Source: Schistocerca nitens (lineage: Eukaryota > Arthropoda > Insecta > Orthoptera > Acrididae). From it: DNA of 64,000 nucleotides. Positions 1 to 11,408 of the stretch are shown here, in pieces. Under the pieces are notes generated by a model. It was not told the origin of the DNA. It ran no database searches and saw only the letters and a program-made list of their open reading frames with translations. The stretch spans positions 701,249,389 to 701,313,388 of the forward strand of contig NC_064616.1 of assembly GCF_023898315.1 (NCBI RefSeq), written 5' to 3'. A program made the translations under genes and the position numbers. The number at the start of each line of letters is the position of its first letter. The first letter of the stretch is position 1.

Positions 1-1687
1 TATTTATCGAGTAACATGAACTCAAGTACTGACAATTAAGTTACAAGTTATTCTCCTGTTTGAATATTACGCAACGGAAACGCACATCTGACTATTAGTA
101 ATTTTCACAACTCTGACTGTTCACTACGCACTGGCAATACCACATTTTCATTTTTATTTAACGGCTTTGATAAACACGTGGCCATCGCACTGAATATGAA
201 TGGCGCACACATTATAAATTCTGGATATCATGACAACATACAATTCGAAGGAAAAGGCCACCAATCTTTTTCTTTTCACTATCTTATTTATTCCGATAAA
301 TTCTATAACCTAAACACACAAATTCTATAACCTACAACAATAACACACGAGAAATTCCGCCCAGAGGGCATGGCTTTACATTGGTGATTCTCTATCTTAT
401 GGTCTCGTAATTATTTAACGCTACAGTGCACTTTCTGGATAGGATGGTGGATCTTTTACTATATCTCACACTTCGACTCTCACAACCATCATCTCGAAAC
501 TTTCCTCCAGACCGAGCGGTACAAAAGGAACATGCATAACCCACTACCTCTGAAACTACCTTGCTACTCTCCCATGCAAACCACACATACTTAAATTACA
601 TGACATACACCACACTGTAACATGGAATACAACACAAGGAATAGTCACAACATTATAATCACATCACTTTCAGCTTTCCCACTTCAATTAGTATTCATCC
701 CAGTTTCACACGACACTGCCCCACTTCGTAACTTTTCTTTCCTACTAAGAACTCTGGAGGATATATGCACGTCTTCCTGTGCAATGCAAGCCAAGTGGCG
801 TTGCTGGATAGACGGCTGACTCACCTTGCTTTTCTCTCAGAGTATTATAGTTTGAATCAAGCGTCACATGGAAACATAACACGCAAAGTAATATTAGGAA
901 CATGTTCATCACACACACGAGTCCTCAACTGATACCATGGCCGAGTACTTGTCTTTATCCTTTGTCTCATACACAAATTGAGGCTCACACAGTACTCACC
1001 ACGTGGAAATACTCGTCTCTAATTTCAAGTCCTGCACACGCCATTTCTTAAATATTTCCAATTTATAGTACACACACTAGTAATTCAGCTTAACTTAAGC
1101 ACTCGGAAGTATTTCAACTTATTGCTACACGTGGTTTCATTGTGACCGTTGGTCACTTCCGAAGATTACTATGATCCCCTTAATATTACCTGCCTGACAT
1201 TTAATTCTCCCCACAAAAGTTCCTGAAATAGAGACATTATTATTCTAAACTACTCTTAAGTATTTCACATGCATACCATGTCTCCACTATTTTGTCTTTA
1301 TGGAGCACACCTAAGACAGGTCTTACCAACCTTAGATCCAGCGGCGGAGTGCTGAAACATGGCCATTCTTCAGGTCCTCTCGCACCTCTGCCGAAGTGGG
1401 GGAGCACCTTGCTGCCGTACTGGTCAGCCACACTTCAGGCGCTCAAAGCTCCGTTAAATTTCATCTCTTTGGATCCACCAAAGGTGACCAAAAGATCGTC
1501 TCAAAGATGATCAGATATTCACATTCACTATCTGCGGTTAGCAGACGACCATACATTCATTCATTTCACAGGTCTCACCAAACTTGATGTAGGGATTTAT
1601 TTTGTGGGAGTGCACATGATATCAATTAAATAAATAAATTGTCATTCTTTCCCACACTGGTATCCGACTTCGCTGTATTAATTGAAA
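1..1687 (-). repeat. Left LTR copy (3' LTR of the minus-strand element), cut by the window edge
   Basis: This sequence matches 13,170-15,050 collinearly, with scattered substitutions of a few percent by eye, up to the shared end ctgtattaattgaaa. It lacks the SINE present in the other copy, so it is the empty site. It also keeps a 17-base stretch around 1000 (accacgtggaaatactc) that the right copy has lost between short direct repeats. No long ORF lies in it. Similarity starts at base 1, so the true end lies outside the window. Confidence 0.75.
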
Positions 1688-3779
1688 TTGAGTTATTATT
1701 AGAAAAAATATGTTGTACTGACAAGAATAACAAAGAATGTTGTACCTATTTTCAATGTCGGGCGGTACTGTACCCTTTCACCACCGGCTACCCATGCAGA
1801 AAAAAATGGCACGGTACTATCCTTGCAATGCGAGGGTAGTTCCGAACTTTTTTTTTTTAAGATAACTGTATTCGAACAAACGTAGCAAGTCATCATAATA
1901 ACCAGGAGGAGACCTTAGCCCCTGGTGACCTCAAATAGACGACCAAATGCTGTTACTTTACCAAATTATTGACTCAGTTGTTGTATTATTGTACTCTCCA
2001 CAATTCGGAGTAACATACACATACAAATTTTCAACAATCCAAATGACAAATAAAACATTAAATCATACAAATAAAAAATAATGGTGAGATAAAAATTTGT
2101 TTAGTTACCGGGATCTCCATTATTTTTGGGAGTAATCGAGATTTTACTAATTCTATAACAAATAAAAGAAAATACTAATTGTACTCATAAAATTTTAAAT
2201 AGCTCACCGTCCAAACACAGAGCAAGTAATCTGACATTCATAAAACGCGTTGTAATAATCTTTTCATGGCAATGTCCAAATACAAAACAAAATCAACAAA
2301 AGAAAAACTTTGCGTACACTAGTTACATGTAGAAGTCAGGCTCCCTACCATTACTCTAAAATATACATCAAACCTACAGAGAAATAAAACTGAAAGAAAA
2401 ACAATGAAATATACCACAAGTTACATACTGGTTACGTAATATAGTTCATCTAAGACATCATGTCACACCTCATTAATTATCATCACTTAAGCAATTGCCA
2501 CCACTACTCGACTGTGAGTTTAACCTTATCCTTGTCCACCAGTACAAATACCTGCTGCTGAGCTAGTCAGTCCATCAACTTTGATCAATACACGCAGTAA
2601 ATAGTTAGCAATAAGTGCTTGAATCCACCAGTAGCTCTCGTATCTTACTCTACTGCTCATTTCTCTGTTGTTACACATTTAGACGACAATAACTTGCATT
2701 TCGACTAGCCTTCGTTACAGTTTAATGTGAAATATCACCACTGTGATAATGCAAATAAGTGGCTTCAGTCAACACACCAACAAGATCATTACTGTCCACG
2801 ACATCAAAATGCTTGAGTTAATTCCGATATTTGTTGTGCAATGCAAACTCTTGTCCCCTGTGACAACCATACTGACCAATGCAACAAGAGCCGCTACGTT
2901 AGTATTACGCCACTGGCTAATAATTAAAGCATCATTGTACCAAATATTGTAATAAACATGCTACGTGAACTTGATAACCCAGAACAAACAAAAAAAAACA
3001 CTAACTATTCTAAACACAAATGTTAATGAAATACAATTACACTTGCTGTCCCTTCAGGAATGAAACATATAAAAAAATTTACACAATTACAAGTACAAAT
3101 ACATTATTCCCTATCTTGCGAGTCACATGGAATCATTTCATTCTGTGATTTTTTTGGGGTCAAAAAGTTGCTGATAGTTTTCCTAGAAACACTGTCTCGG
3201 TGTCAAAGCTCTCCCATGGTTACCCGGACGAAACTCTATAAGTCACTCAAATCGGAATTTTGAACACATTAAACACAAATGTCATAGTAACTCTCAGAGT
3301 ACCATCCACACGAATCTGGTCATCCAGAAATGGCCCTACAACTACTATTACCCACGTTTCTGTCCTTTCAGTTCATGGTGTAATTAAAAGTCGTAAGTTC
3401 CAACAAACAGCACTTATTCCCACACCAATTAAAGAAATGTCTCCTACTACAAATGCAAATGTCAATGTCCCACTTTAGTTTCTTGCGTTCAGACAATAAT
3501 TAGTCACCATACGACAACTGTCCTCTCTAAGTATAACAAGCGTCCCACATGCAATTTACAAAGCACACTTAACAAGTCACTGCCAAAAGTTTATGGATCC
3601 CACCATTCAGTGGTCAAGACAAAACAAAACAATCGTCCTGTCTGCTAAAGACAAAATCTTTTCCACCACTCACAACATGGAAACACCAGTCCTTCACTTT
3701 CCATCTTATGGAGACATACGAGCAGTCATCTTGTTTCACGGCTCCACAGTCCAGTACCAGTTAATAGTTGCTCTTAAAA

Positions 3780-4130
3780 AATGCCCGCCGGACTCTGCCA
3801 TGCGTCGTTCATTCTGCCATCGCTCTGCCGCCGCGCGAGCGGTTGAGCAGATAAAAACCACCCGCTGTTGCCTCCGTGGGATACTGTCTCCAGTCGTAAG
3901 GGTGGTGCAACTTATGAATGGCAGCCAGTGGTAGGTGCGTGTCGCCCCAGGCCCAGGCTGTTGTAGCGGGCGCGAGGAGTGTACCACGACGGACAGTGGA
4001 GTGGGGAGTGCAGCGGCTTTGTCACCTCTCCCATGGCGACGTCAGCTTGGCCTCCCACTAGAGGTATGGACGCGTTCTGCGTAGCACCTCAGCGCTACGA
4101 CAATCAGTCAGACCCTTCCGTGCATCCCGC
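3780..4130. promoter_or_regulatory. CpG-rich patch in the retrotransposon 3' region
   Basis: In AT-rich surroundings this patch is GC- and CpG-rich (for example gccgccgcgcgagcgg near 3829) and includes a TATA-like gataaaaa near 3851. It could be an element promoter or a captured host fragment. No transcript evidence is available and the assignment is weak. Confidence 0.25.
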
Positions 4131-4376
4131 AACATTACAGACAAAAGGATATTCTTACAGTATTTAAATACTCATTGATTACATGTATGATCTATTAGAT
4201 ACATTGGTAATAAAAGAATCTTTGTTCTAAGAAACATAAAATCATACACCCTAGTTTTCTACACATACAAAATCAACATTTATCCCTTTTCTATATACAG
4301 CCCACACTTGTGCTATTGATTGTACCTGTCGTCCCTCATACAAAACATGAAAGTGTCAAAAAAAAAAAAAAAAAGG

Positions 4377-4712
4377 AATCAGAAACAATCTATACAGCTC
4401 ATAATTACAATATCAAATAGTAGACTACTCTAACATCCTATCACAGTGAAAATATTAGAAACTGTTGATTCTATAACTACAATATACAATGAACCTTTGT
4501 GCTTGTGACAGACTGAAATTAATACCCCTTGAAAGTGTTCTAACAAAAAAAAAATGAAATAATCTACACAGCTCACAATTACCTACCACATGATGTTAAA
4601 TAGTAAACTACTTTAACATCCTAACACAATAAACATTTTAGAAACTGATGACTCTAAATCTACAACATACAATGCACCTTTGTGCTTGTAACAGACTGAA
4701 ATTAGTATCTCT
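4377..4712. repeat. Imperfect tandem duplication, unit about 175 bases
   Basis: The stretch from about 4377 to 4525 (carrying cctttgtgcttgtgacagac) recurs from about 4552 to 4712 (cctttgtgcttgtaacagac) with substitutions and small indels. Both units also share a block with agaaactg followed by a tacaat-rich run. It lies in the non-coding 3' region of the LTR element and has no visible function. Confidence 0.6.
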
Positions 4713-5599
4713 TTACATATTGTACCTTTTATTATATATAACAACATTTCTAGGACATGTATGTACCATCCACATGATGTTAGATCCTGACCTGCCATCA
4801 AGGTTCATCCAAGTCAAACAATAAAGCACAATAATGTTTTAGTTATGGAACGGTAGCATCCCCTTTACAGAAGAGTGCGCATTGATCACACTACTCTACG
4901 ACTCTCACTAAACTGACACCACATTTTCCTTCTCATTCAATCCATTAATACACCAACAGAATAGGTCTAGAAGTCAGCTAACCTTAACACCACCACACTC
5001 ACGACATAATACCATACCTTGGCTACCTTATACTCAACCACATAACACATGGAGTTGTTTCAGAGATAGCATTCCAGTCTCCGATTACGTCCTTTCACTC
5101 TGGCATCTCTCTCCATCGGCTTACCTCTGCATTCACTTTACCGATTATTCATCCTGCTATATATCACTTTAGAATTGCGACATTTCATCTAAGAACAAAA
5201 AATACACAAATTATTCATCCTGCAAAATAACTGTACACATTCTTGGTACCGTTTTGATTAGTTATACTGGTACCAGGCTTCAACAACAACAACAAAAATT
5301 ATTTTTTTCATATTGCAAATGTTATGGTAAGAATTAGATTTACACTTATATTACATCTTACGTCAGTATTCCACAACGTTGACTATCTGGATCTCATACT
5401 CCCTTATGTCCTTTCACGTTGTGCAGTTGTCCTCCACTCTTCATTCGTATTTCGGCTCTTCGTCCGTCCATTACTCCATCATTTCCTGGTCTTTCTTCGC
5501 CATTGGCATCAATCTCGATTGCAGCATACACAGGCCTCTCTGTAACATACATCTAAGACATCTCCACATTATTAATTCTACTCACCTTCATTTACCACT

Positions 5600-5745
5600 G
5601 TTTCATCACGTCGAATCTCTCTTTATTAATCACACTGCTTCACGTCGATTCTCTCCTTAAATATCACCTTTATCCACTACTATTTATCACGTCGCTTCTC
5701 TCTCTATCTACCATCTTTATCCACTCATTAATCATCACGTCGTTT
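5600..5745. repeat. Degenerate short repeats with a cacgtcg core
   Basis: Four copies of cacgtcg, each followed by a pyrimidine-rich tctctc-like run, recur at spacings of about 30 to 50 bases. They lie in the non-coding 3' region of the LTR element. The repeat may be a relic of a minisatellite. Confidence 0.4.
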
Positions 5746-5820
5746 CTGCTTGATCCTTATTCAGATGACAAAAAATACGTACATATACCACTCTGTCGAC
5801 TCCTGTTCATGACTCATTCG

Positions 5821-6023
5821 CCGGCCGAAGTGGCCGTGCGGTTAAAGGCGCTGCAGTCTGGAACCGCAAGACCGCTACGGTCGCAGGTTCGAATCCTGCC
5901 TCGGGCATGGATGTTTGTGATGTCCTTAGGTTAGTTAGGTTTAACTAGTTCTAAGTTCTAGGGGACTAATGACCTCAGCAGTTGAGTCCCATAGTGCTCA
6001 GAGCCATTTGAACCATTTTTTTT
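5821..6023 (+). mobile_element. tRNA-derived SINE (family A), full length
   Basis: The head carries pol III internal promoter elements: an A-box-like tggccgtgcggtt and a B box ggttcgaatcctg. The conserved tail ends catttgaacca plus a T run. An exact 11-base target-site duplication, tgactcattcg, flanks it at 5810-5820 and 6024-6034. Five more copies of this family lie in the window (9061, 13,377, 23,983, 28,467 and 46,602). It sits in the 3' region of the LTR retrotransposon. Confidence 0.93.
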
Positions 6024-6167
6024 TGACTCATTCGACCAGTCTATTCCGTCATACTTCCTGACATCCCACCTGAAAATTCTTATGTTCGATTTGACCCTGC
6101 ACAACGTAACACACCACAAATAAATACACTGACTATCTACCATAAATTGCCTACTTTCGATCTATCC

Positions 6168-7319
6168 TTAACTTTTCCATAATTTGATGTTAGAAATGTG
6201 ATGAAGCGCACGAGATTGTTTTCCCTTGATCGTCTCAATCAGTACAGCATTTTCATGGACAATCCGCCTCACTCTGAATGGTCCACTATACACCGTATAG
6301 AATTTGCTAGTTAGGAATCTGTGCTTCTTTGATAATCGATGAGTTTTAATTAGAACCTTGTCTCCTACTGCCAATTCGATCTTACGGATCTTTCCTTTCT
6401 GATTTTCCTGCCTATCCTTAGCTGCTTTCTTAATATGCTTTATCGCAACCTTGACAATTTCTGTGTGCCTCTGCTTTCCTGATCGCGGAAAATCTACCAG
6501 CTCCCTGACTCGATCTGGTGGTGGTTCATTCTTTAGTACCGTAATTGGTGATAAACCAGTTGCTCCATGTGGTAGCTCATTGAGGATGTCCTGAAAATCT
6601 TTGAGAAAAATACTCCAACTTCTATGTTGCCTATGGCAATAGATCTTACAAAACTTTCCCAGTTCTTTTACCACTCTTTCACTGGGGTTACTTGCAGCAT
6701 GGTATCGGGATATGAACACCGGCTTTATTCTTCTTCTCTTCAGTGTGGTTAGCCATTGTCTGGATCTATATTGTGGTCCATTGTCAGCTATGAACTTTTC
6801 TACAGTTCCTACTTCTCGCAAAAAGTTTTTAACGATCGCTGCTGCTACTGTCCTTCCCGTCGCACGTTTCAATGCGGTAAAAGTCACATACTTTGACACC
6901 AATTTCACTGCTACTAAAACATATCTATATCCCTGCACTGACGTAGGTAGCGGGCCAAACAAATCTGTTGCACCGAATTCCCTCAATCTACCTGGCACTA
7001 TCGGAAAAAGCGGTGCTTTGTATGAGATAGTTAACGATTTTACCTTCTGGCACAATTTGCAACTACCAAGCACGTTCTTGATCCTCCTCTCCATACTAAT
7101 AAAATAAACTGATTCCCTTAACTTCTTACAGCATTTCCTTGCCCCGTAATGCCCGTAACTTAGGTGCGTGTACCAGATCAGCTTTTTGACTATTTCATTT
7201 GGTATACACAACACCCAGTCCTGTGTGTTCGGATTTCTACGGTAGAAAAGGACCCCGTTCTGAATTGTATAAAAGCGCGCTATATTGGCATCTAAGCTCG
7301 CTCTAACTCTGTCCTTCAC
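6168..7319 (-). pseudogene. Gypsy-like integrase domain (pol C-terminus)
   Basis: This open frame of 383 codons has integrase layout. The N-terminal zinc-binding set is visible as H52, H57, C87 and C90. The catalytic core shows D119 (in ATDLFGPLP), D179 (in IADNGPQ) and E214 (in NPSERV), with 34 residues between the second D and E. A basic C-terminal region follows and ends in a stop at 6168. The enzyme would insert the element's cDNA into host DNA. The frame is intact for its whole length, but it is cut off from the upstream RNase H frame by a frameshift or stop near 7319, so it is a fragment of a broken polyprotein. Confidence 0.88.
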
Positions 7320-7969
7320 CGTTCTCCATGACGCGTCTTTATCCTGCTCTTTGCGATATTTGTGAGTACCGCCCCTATGTATTTCTCGAACGGCACGCCC
7401 TGCATATACAATATGTCATATCTGTTCTCGTTTACCTCCTCATCAAAGCGTTGACCATGACCTACTGGGTTCCTTGACAACGCATCTGCCACTATATTCT
7501 GTGGCCCAGGAATAAACATGACCGTAAAAGGGAACTCCTGTAAATAGAGTGCCCACCTAGCGAGTCGTCTATGGTTAAGTTTAGCCGACATCAGAAACTG
7601 TAGTGACTTGTGGCCAGTATAGATTTTAGTATGCCTCCCATACAAATAGTATCTAAACTTACTAAAACCCCATACTATTGCCAAAGCTTCAAGCTCAGTT
7701 ACCGTGTAATTTCTCTCAGCTTTGCTAAGCACACGGCTCGCAAATGCAATAGGTTGTTGCAATACTTTTCCTCCTTGCTCTTGCTCTTGCTCTTGGAACA
7801 ATGTTACCCCAAGTCCACTACGGGAACTGTCCGTGGCCATACAAAACTCTTTCCCAAGGTCTGGATGCCCGAGAAGAGGTGCCGATAGCAGTGCCTTTTT
7901 TAACGCCTCATACTCTTCTGCGCGACAGCGTCCCAATTCCGTACCGTTTTCTTTCCAGTCAGCTGACAT
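7316..7969 (-). pseudogene. Gypsy-like RNase H domain
   Basis: The frame shows features of the RNase H that follows Gypsy reverse transcriptase: a TDSS motif where TDAS is usual, YTVTELEALAIVWG, a tether-like segment with SLQFLMSAKL, and FIPGPQNIVADALSR. The domain removes the RNA strand during cDNA synthesis. It overlaps the end of the RT frame in another frame. The RT sequence still looks family-like to about 7920, so a single indel near 7905-7925 probably split the two. A Glu/Gln run (EQEQEQ) near 7780 marks a small repeat. Confidence 0.85.
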
Positions 7970-9060
7970 AGTCTGGGTGTCGCTGCACCCCCAATCTTAA
8001 TAAACCTCCTGTAAAAATTGATTAATCCTAAATAACCCCGTAGCTGACGTTTTGTTCTTGGCACCGGAAAATCTCTGATTGCTTCGAGTTTGTCTGGATT
8101 TGGTCTTATTCCCTCTGGTGTCACAATGTGACCTAGAAACTCGATTTCTTTTCGTCCAAATTCTGACTTTCCCAAATTCACGGTTACCCCATGTCTCTCC
8201 AATGCACCGAGCAATATGCTCAACGTTCTATTGTGGTCTTCCCAGTTTCTTTCTGCTATCAGGACATCATCCACGTACTGTGTTACCCTATCTTTTATTT
8301 CATTAGGAATGACAGTATTTAGCGCTCTGATAAATGCCGCGGATGATACATTTAACCCAAATGGTAGTATCCGGAATTGACACGATTTCCCGTAGTACAA
8401 GAAAGCAGTGTATTTTCTACACACCCTATCTAACTCCACCAGCCAGAAACTCATTCTCAAATCAACTGAGCTGAGAACTCTGATCCCGTGAAAGTTTTGT
8501 AGCAATTCGTCAAGTGTCAGTGGCCGATCTGTCTCTGGCTCTATTATCTTATTAATCCTTCTCGCGTCCAAAACTAATCTTTTTTCAACACAAACTAAAG
8601 GGCTGTTGTACGGACTGGATGCTGGTTCGATAATCCCTTGTTGTAGCATGCTTTCGATCTCAGCTTCTACTCTTTCTTTGTACACAACAGGTATCGGGTA
8701 CACTTGGGCCCTAAACTGTTTATGGGGCTTGACTTTGAATCTATACACAAAATTTCTTATTGTACCCACATCATGTTTAAATACCTTCCTGTTCTCGTAT
8801 AAAATTTTCTGCAATTCGCCGTAGACCGTGGTCCCTCGTAAATGCCATATTTTCTCCTTGATCTCCTCCTCCAAACATTTATGAATTTCCTCCTTCTCTT
8901 GTTCGAACCCCTTATTCTGTGCCTGTCTACCGGACTTTACCGCGAGACATAATGCTAAGTGTGCGTTATCTTTAGCACATAAGCAATCTTCGAATCTTAA
9001 TGTAATTTCCTCCGAATCTCGTTTCAACACCATCAAACCATTTCTCATGTTAACGACTGC
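7900..9060 (-). pseudogene. Gypsy-like reverse transcriptase domain
   Basis: The reading frame encodes a recognisable Ty3/Gypsy RT: a VLDARRIN segment, SSVDLRMSFW, LPFGLNVSSAAFIRAL, the catalytic YVDD (bases 8266-8277), then FLGHIVTPEGIRPNPDKL and LRGYLGLINFYRRF. In SVDLRMSFW the usual SxDLxxGYxQ glycine-tyrosine pair is altered. The 5' end of the frame is not native: codons beyond 9060 come from an inserted SINE, and the original frame continued into the protease beyond 9271. The copy is inactive through the SINE and the downstream frameshift. Confidence 0.88.
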
Positions 9061-9258
9061 CGGCCGGAGTGGCCGAGCGGTTAAAGGCGGTACAGTCTGG
9101 AACCGCACGACCGCTACGGTCGCAGGTTCGAATCCTGCCTCGGGCATGGATGTGTGTGATGTCCTTAGGTTAGTTAGGTTTAAGTAGTTCTAAGTTCTAG
9201 GGGACTTATGACCACAGCAGTTGAGTCCCATAGTGCTCAGAGCCATTTGAACCATTTT
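9061..9258 (+). mobile_element. tRNA-derived SINE (family A) inserted in pol
   Basis: A full SINE with A-box-like tggccgagcggtt and B box ggttcgaatcctg is flanked by an exact 12-base duplication, gttaacgactgc (9049-9060 and 9259-9270). It lies antisense to the retrotransposon, exactly between protease and RT. Removing it rejoins the two coding parts, so it landed after the LTR element. Confidence 0.93.
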
Positions 9259-9588
9259 GTTAACGACTGCTTTATATTGGTTCAAAAAATTTACGCCTAA
9301 TATCCCTTCAACAGTTAGTGACGACACAATCATGAACACTGTACTAAACCTCTTCGCCTGGCACACAAAGTCTACCTGCGCTTGTAACTTCACCTCAGTT
9401 CCCTTTCCTGTAACTGCCTCTCTCACTGTTGTCCTTTGCAATGGCAACGTTGGCCATGGTTTTGTAAGACTAAAACACTTAAACACATCTTCCCTCAAAA
9501 CACTCATTACACTGCCTGTGTCGATAACACAACGTACGATTATATTATTTATTTCTACGCTAATTATTGGGTGGACTTCACTCCCCAC
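9259..9588 (-). pseudogene. Retropepsin-like aspartic protease domain
   Basis: The frame includes VEINNIIVRCVIDTGS, with the aspartic protease catalytic triad D-T-G at residues 23-25, followed downstream by a GILGVNFLNQY segment that matches the second conserved retropepsin motif (hydrophobic-G-hydrophobic-N/D-F). This enzyme would cleave the Gag-Pol polyprotein. Sequence 5' of 9588 belongs to gag/nucleocapsid in another frame. The 3' side is cut by the SINE at 9061-9258. Confidence 0.82.
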
Positions 9589-9769
9589 ATCTCCTACCTC
9601 CGCTAACAGATTCTCCCTTAGTTTTCCGTAATCGATATACCTAATATTTACATCATTAATAGTCCTGGCTTGTACCCCTCTATCATGTAGTCACCTTCTT
9701 GTTCTTCCGCCATTGTGACACTGCTCGTCCTGTCGTGAACCCAGTGACTGCCTATCCTCCCTTCGCCCA

Positions 9770-10204
9770 TCATTTTGATTTTCCCTTCTTCTTCCATCTT
9801 CTATTTTCCCGGTTTGACGGTCGATACCCCCACGAATTCTGCCCCCTATTTCCTCGCCATCTTCCATTTCCGTCATTTCTCTGATTCCATGCTCTCCTGT
9901 CAGTCTGATGGTTTCTGCCGTTCCTATCCTCGACTCTGTCTGACCTATGAGTCATATCTCCGTTCACGATGTTGCTCTCATTACTCACTTCCTGTAACAA
10001 GTGCTGAAATGACGCGGAATCGTCTAAGCCTCTGCCTACTATCACTATATCTCTGCGCAATCTCACTGGCAATTTCGTTATACAGATCCTAATGAGCTCT
10101 CCAGTTTCGTATGGCACATCCAAATACCTATTTCGTCTCAGCATTTCCTGACAGCACGCCACTGGATCTCTAATACCACCTTCGTTACAATTTGGCATCA
10201 TCAA
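9770..10204 (-). pseudogene. Gag C-terminal part, basic nucleocapsid-like
   Basis: The first 70 residues continue a capsid-like helical domain (CCQEMLRRNRYLDVPYE, then LVRLRRDI-like residues). The rest is rich in Arg, Asn, Gly and Trp, as in RNA-binding nucleocapsid tails, but no CCHC zinc knuckle is visible. It joins the capsid piece at 10,201-10,467 across an overlap of a few bases, probably through a frameshift. Assignment rests on position upstream of protease and on composition. Confidence 0.65.
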
Positions 10205-10467
10205 TATGCTTGGTTAACCTGATCCTGCTTACTTTTCGACCAGAATTCATTTAAAAACTTGTCACAAAATATCTCGTAGCTACTACAGTCTTTAATAACT
10301 TCCTGCATTTTCGCTCTAGCCTCGTCCCTCAAATGGTTACACACAAACTTCATTTTGATGAGCGGTCCCCACGATGAAGGTAGTGAATCTTGAAATTGAG
10401 ACAGCCACAGGCATGGATGTTGGTAGTTATCAGGATCCGGAAAACAAGTGTACATTTGTACCGACAC
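10201..10467 (-). pseudogene. Gag capsid-like fragment
   Basis: This 88-codon frame contains a capsid-type helical segment (WLSQFQDSLPSSWGP, then FLNEFWSKSKQDQ) typical of Gypsy-group Gag proteins in this position. It follows the coiled-coil Gag segment with a change of frame near 10,470-10,485 and leads into the basic tail. Capsid would form the particle in which the RNA is copied. Confidence 0.65.
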
Positions 10468-10484
10468 GAAGTGTCTCCTACATT

Positions 10485-11408
10485 CTATTCCGCATTTATG
10501 TTTTCCGACTTTGGACTATACCCAGTTGGGTTTGCCACCTGTTTTATCCGACACAACCGTTCTTCTAATCCTCTGAGTTCTTCTTCCACTTTCTGCCTAT
10601 TTTCTTTTTTTGAATTTATCTCACTCTCCCTCTGCAATCTACCTGGTGGTGTGTCACCTTCACTACTGCACGCTAATTGCAACTGTGCTAGTTCTTCCCT
10701 ACCTTTCCTATTTATTTCTAATTGTGCCTCTTTAAACTGTAATAATGATTGTATCTCCTCCTGGTCGGCATAAACCTCTCGCTGCGTACTGTCAGAGCCT
10801 GTTTCGCCTCTTATACTGATCTTTTCTACATCTGCGCTAATGGTATTCATTCTGACCACTACCTCTGCAACTTCATCCCTGTGTTTATTTAGCGCCACTT
10901 CCTGCCGGTTGACTTGAGATTCCACGCTGTCTAATGCCCCTTGTTTATCTGTAAGTAAGTCCTCCACTATCTCTTTGATTCGCTCATCCGGCAACACATC
11001 CCTACGTTCTGTAATATCACTCTCTATTGCAATTATTTGTACCTCCAAATTATTGGCTTTTTTTCTCACGGCGTCACATACTTGCTTCAACGCACCCAGA
11101 TTCTTCTCCCCCTCATCTAACCGATTATTAACTGTGGACAGACGCTCATCGATAGCTGTGTGTAGCTTCCTCATTGCCTCTTTATTTCCCTTGTCCATTG
11201 CTTCCAATCTTTCCTTGTTATCTTTATCCATTGCTTCCAATCTTCCCTTATTCGCTTCCAATCTTTCCTTATTATTTTTATCCATTGCTTCCAATCTTTC
11301 CTTATTATCTTTATCCATCGCTTCCAATCTTTCCTTATTATCTCTATCCATCCTCTGTAAAAACTGCAGTAGCACATTGTCATTTGCTACTTTGGGTGTA
11401 CTCTGCAC
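10485..11408 (-). pseudogene. Gag-like coiled-coil segment
   Basis: The frame of about 307 codons is rich in Glu, Lys, Asp and Arg. It opens with a 10-residue repeat around NKERLEAMDK, then carries long heptad-like helices (for example ERLSTVNNRLDEGEKNLGALK). It has a GTG where the frame opens, directly after an in-frame TGA, so it is unlikely to be a true start and is more likely a continuation of upstream gag. It is the only one of the three repeat copies that runs on into the rest of gag. Coiled coils of this kind could support Gag assembly (inference). Confidence 0.65.

Larger units (their letters stand above)
1688..5809. other. Non-coding 3' region of the LTR retrotransposon
   Basis: These 4.1 kb between the left LTR copy and the SINE downstream of integrase hold no protein I recognise on either strand; ORFs here are short and featureless. 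An envelope gene would be expected in this position in an errantivirus and none is seen. Three local structures stand out and are listed separately: a CpG-rich patch (3780-4130), a duplicated segment (4377-4712) and loose repeats of a cacgtcg motif (5600-5745). A poly-A run lies near 4358. It could be an oversized 3' UTR, or part of a longer LTR whose right-hand partner was lost. Confidence 0.5.

Noticed and set aside
3593-3934. 113-codon plus-strand ORF in the LTR-element 3' region
   Set aside because: No domain, no upstream context, and its open length is explained by the CpG-rich patch it enters.
5821-5915. tRNA gene suggested by A and B boxes (also at the other SINE heads)
   Set aside because: The boxes belong to SINE heads with conserved non-tRNA tails and target duplications; no proper cloverleaf with CCA-proximal pairing was seen.
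1688-6168. Envelope gene of an errantivirus in the LTR element
   Set aside because: No minus-strand ORF of suitable length and no signal peptide, cleavage site or membrane anchor were visible between integrase and the left LTR.
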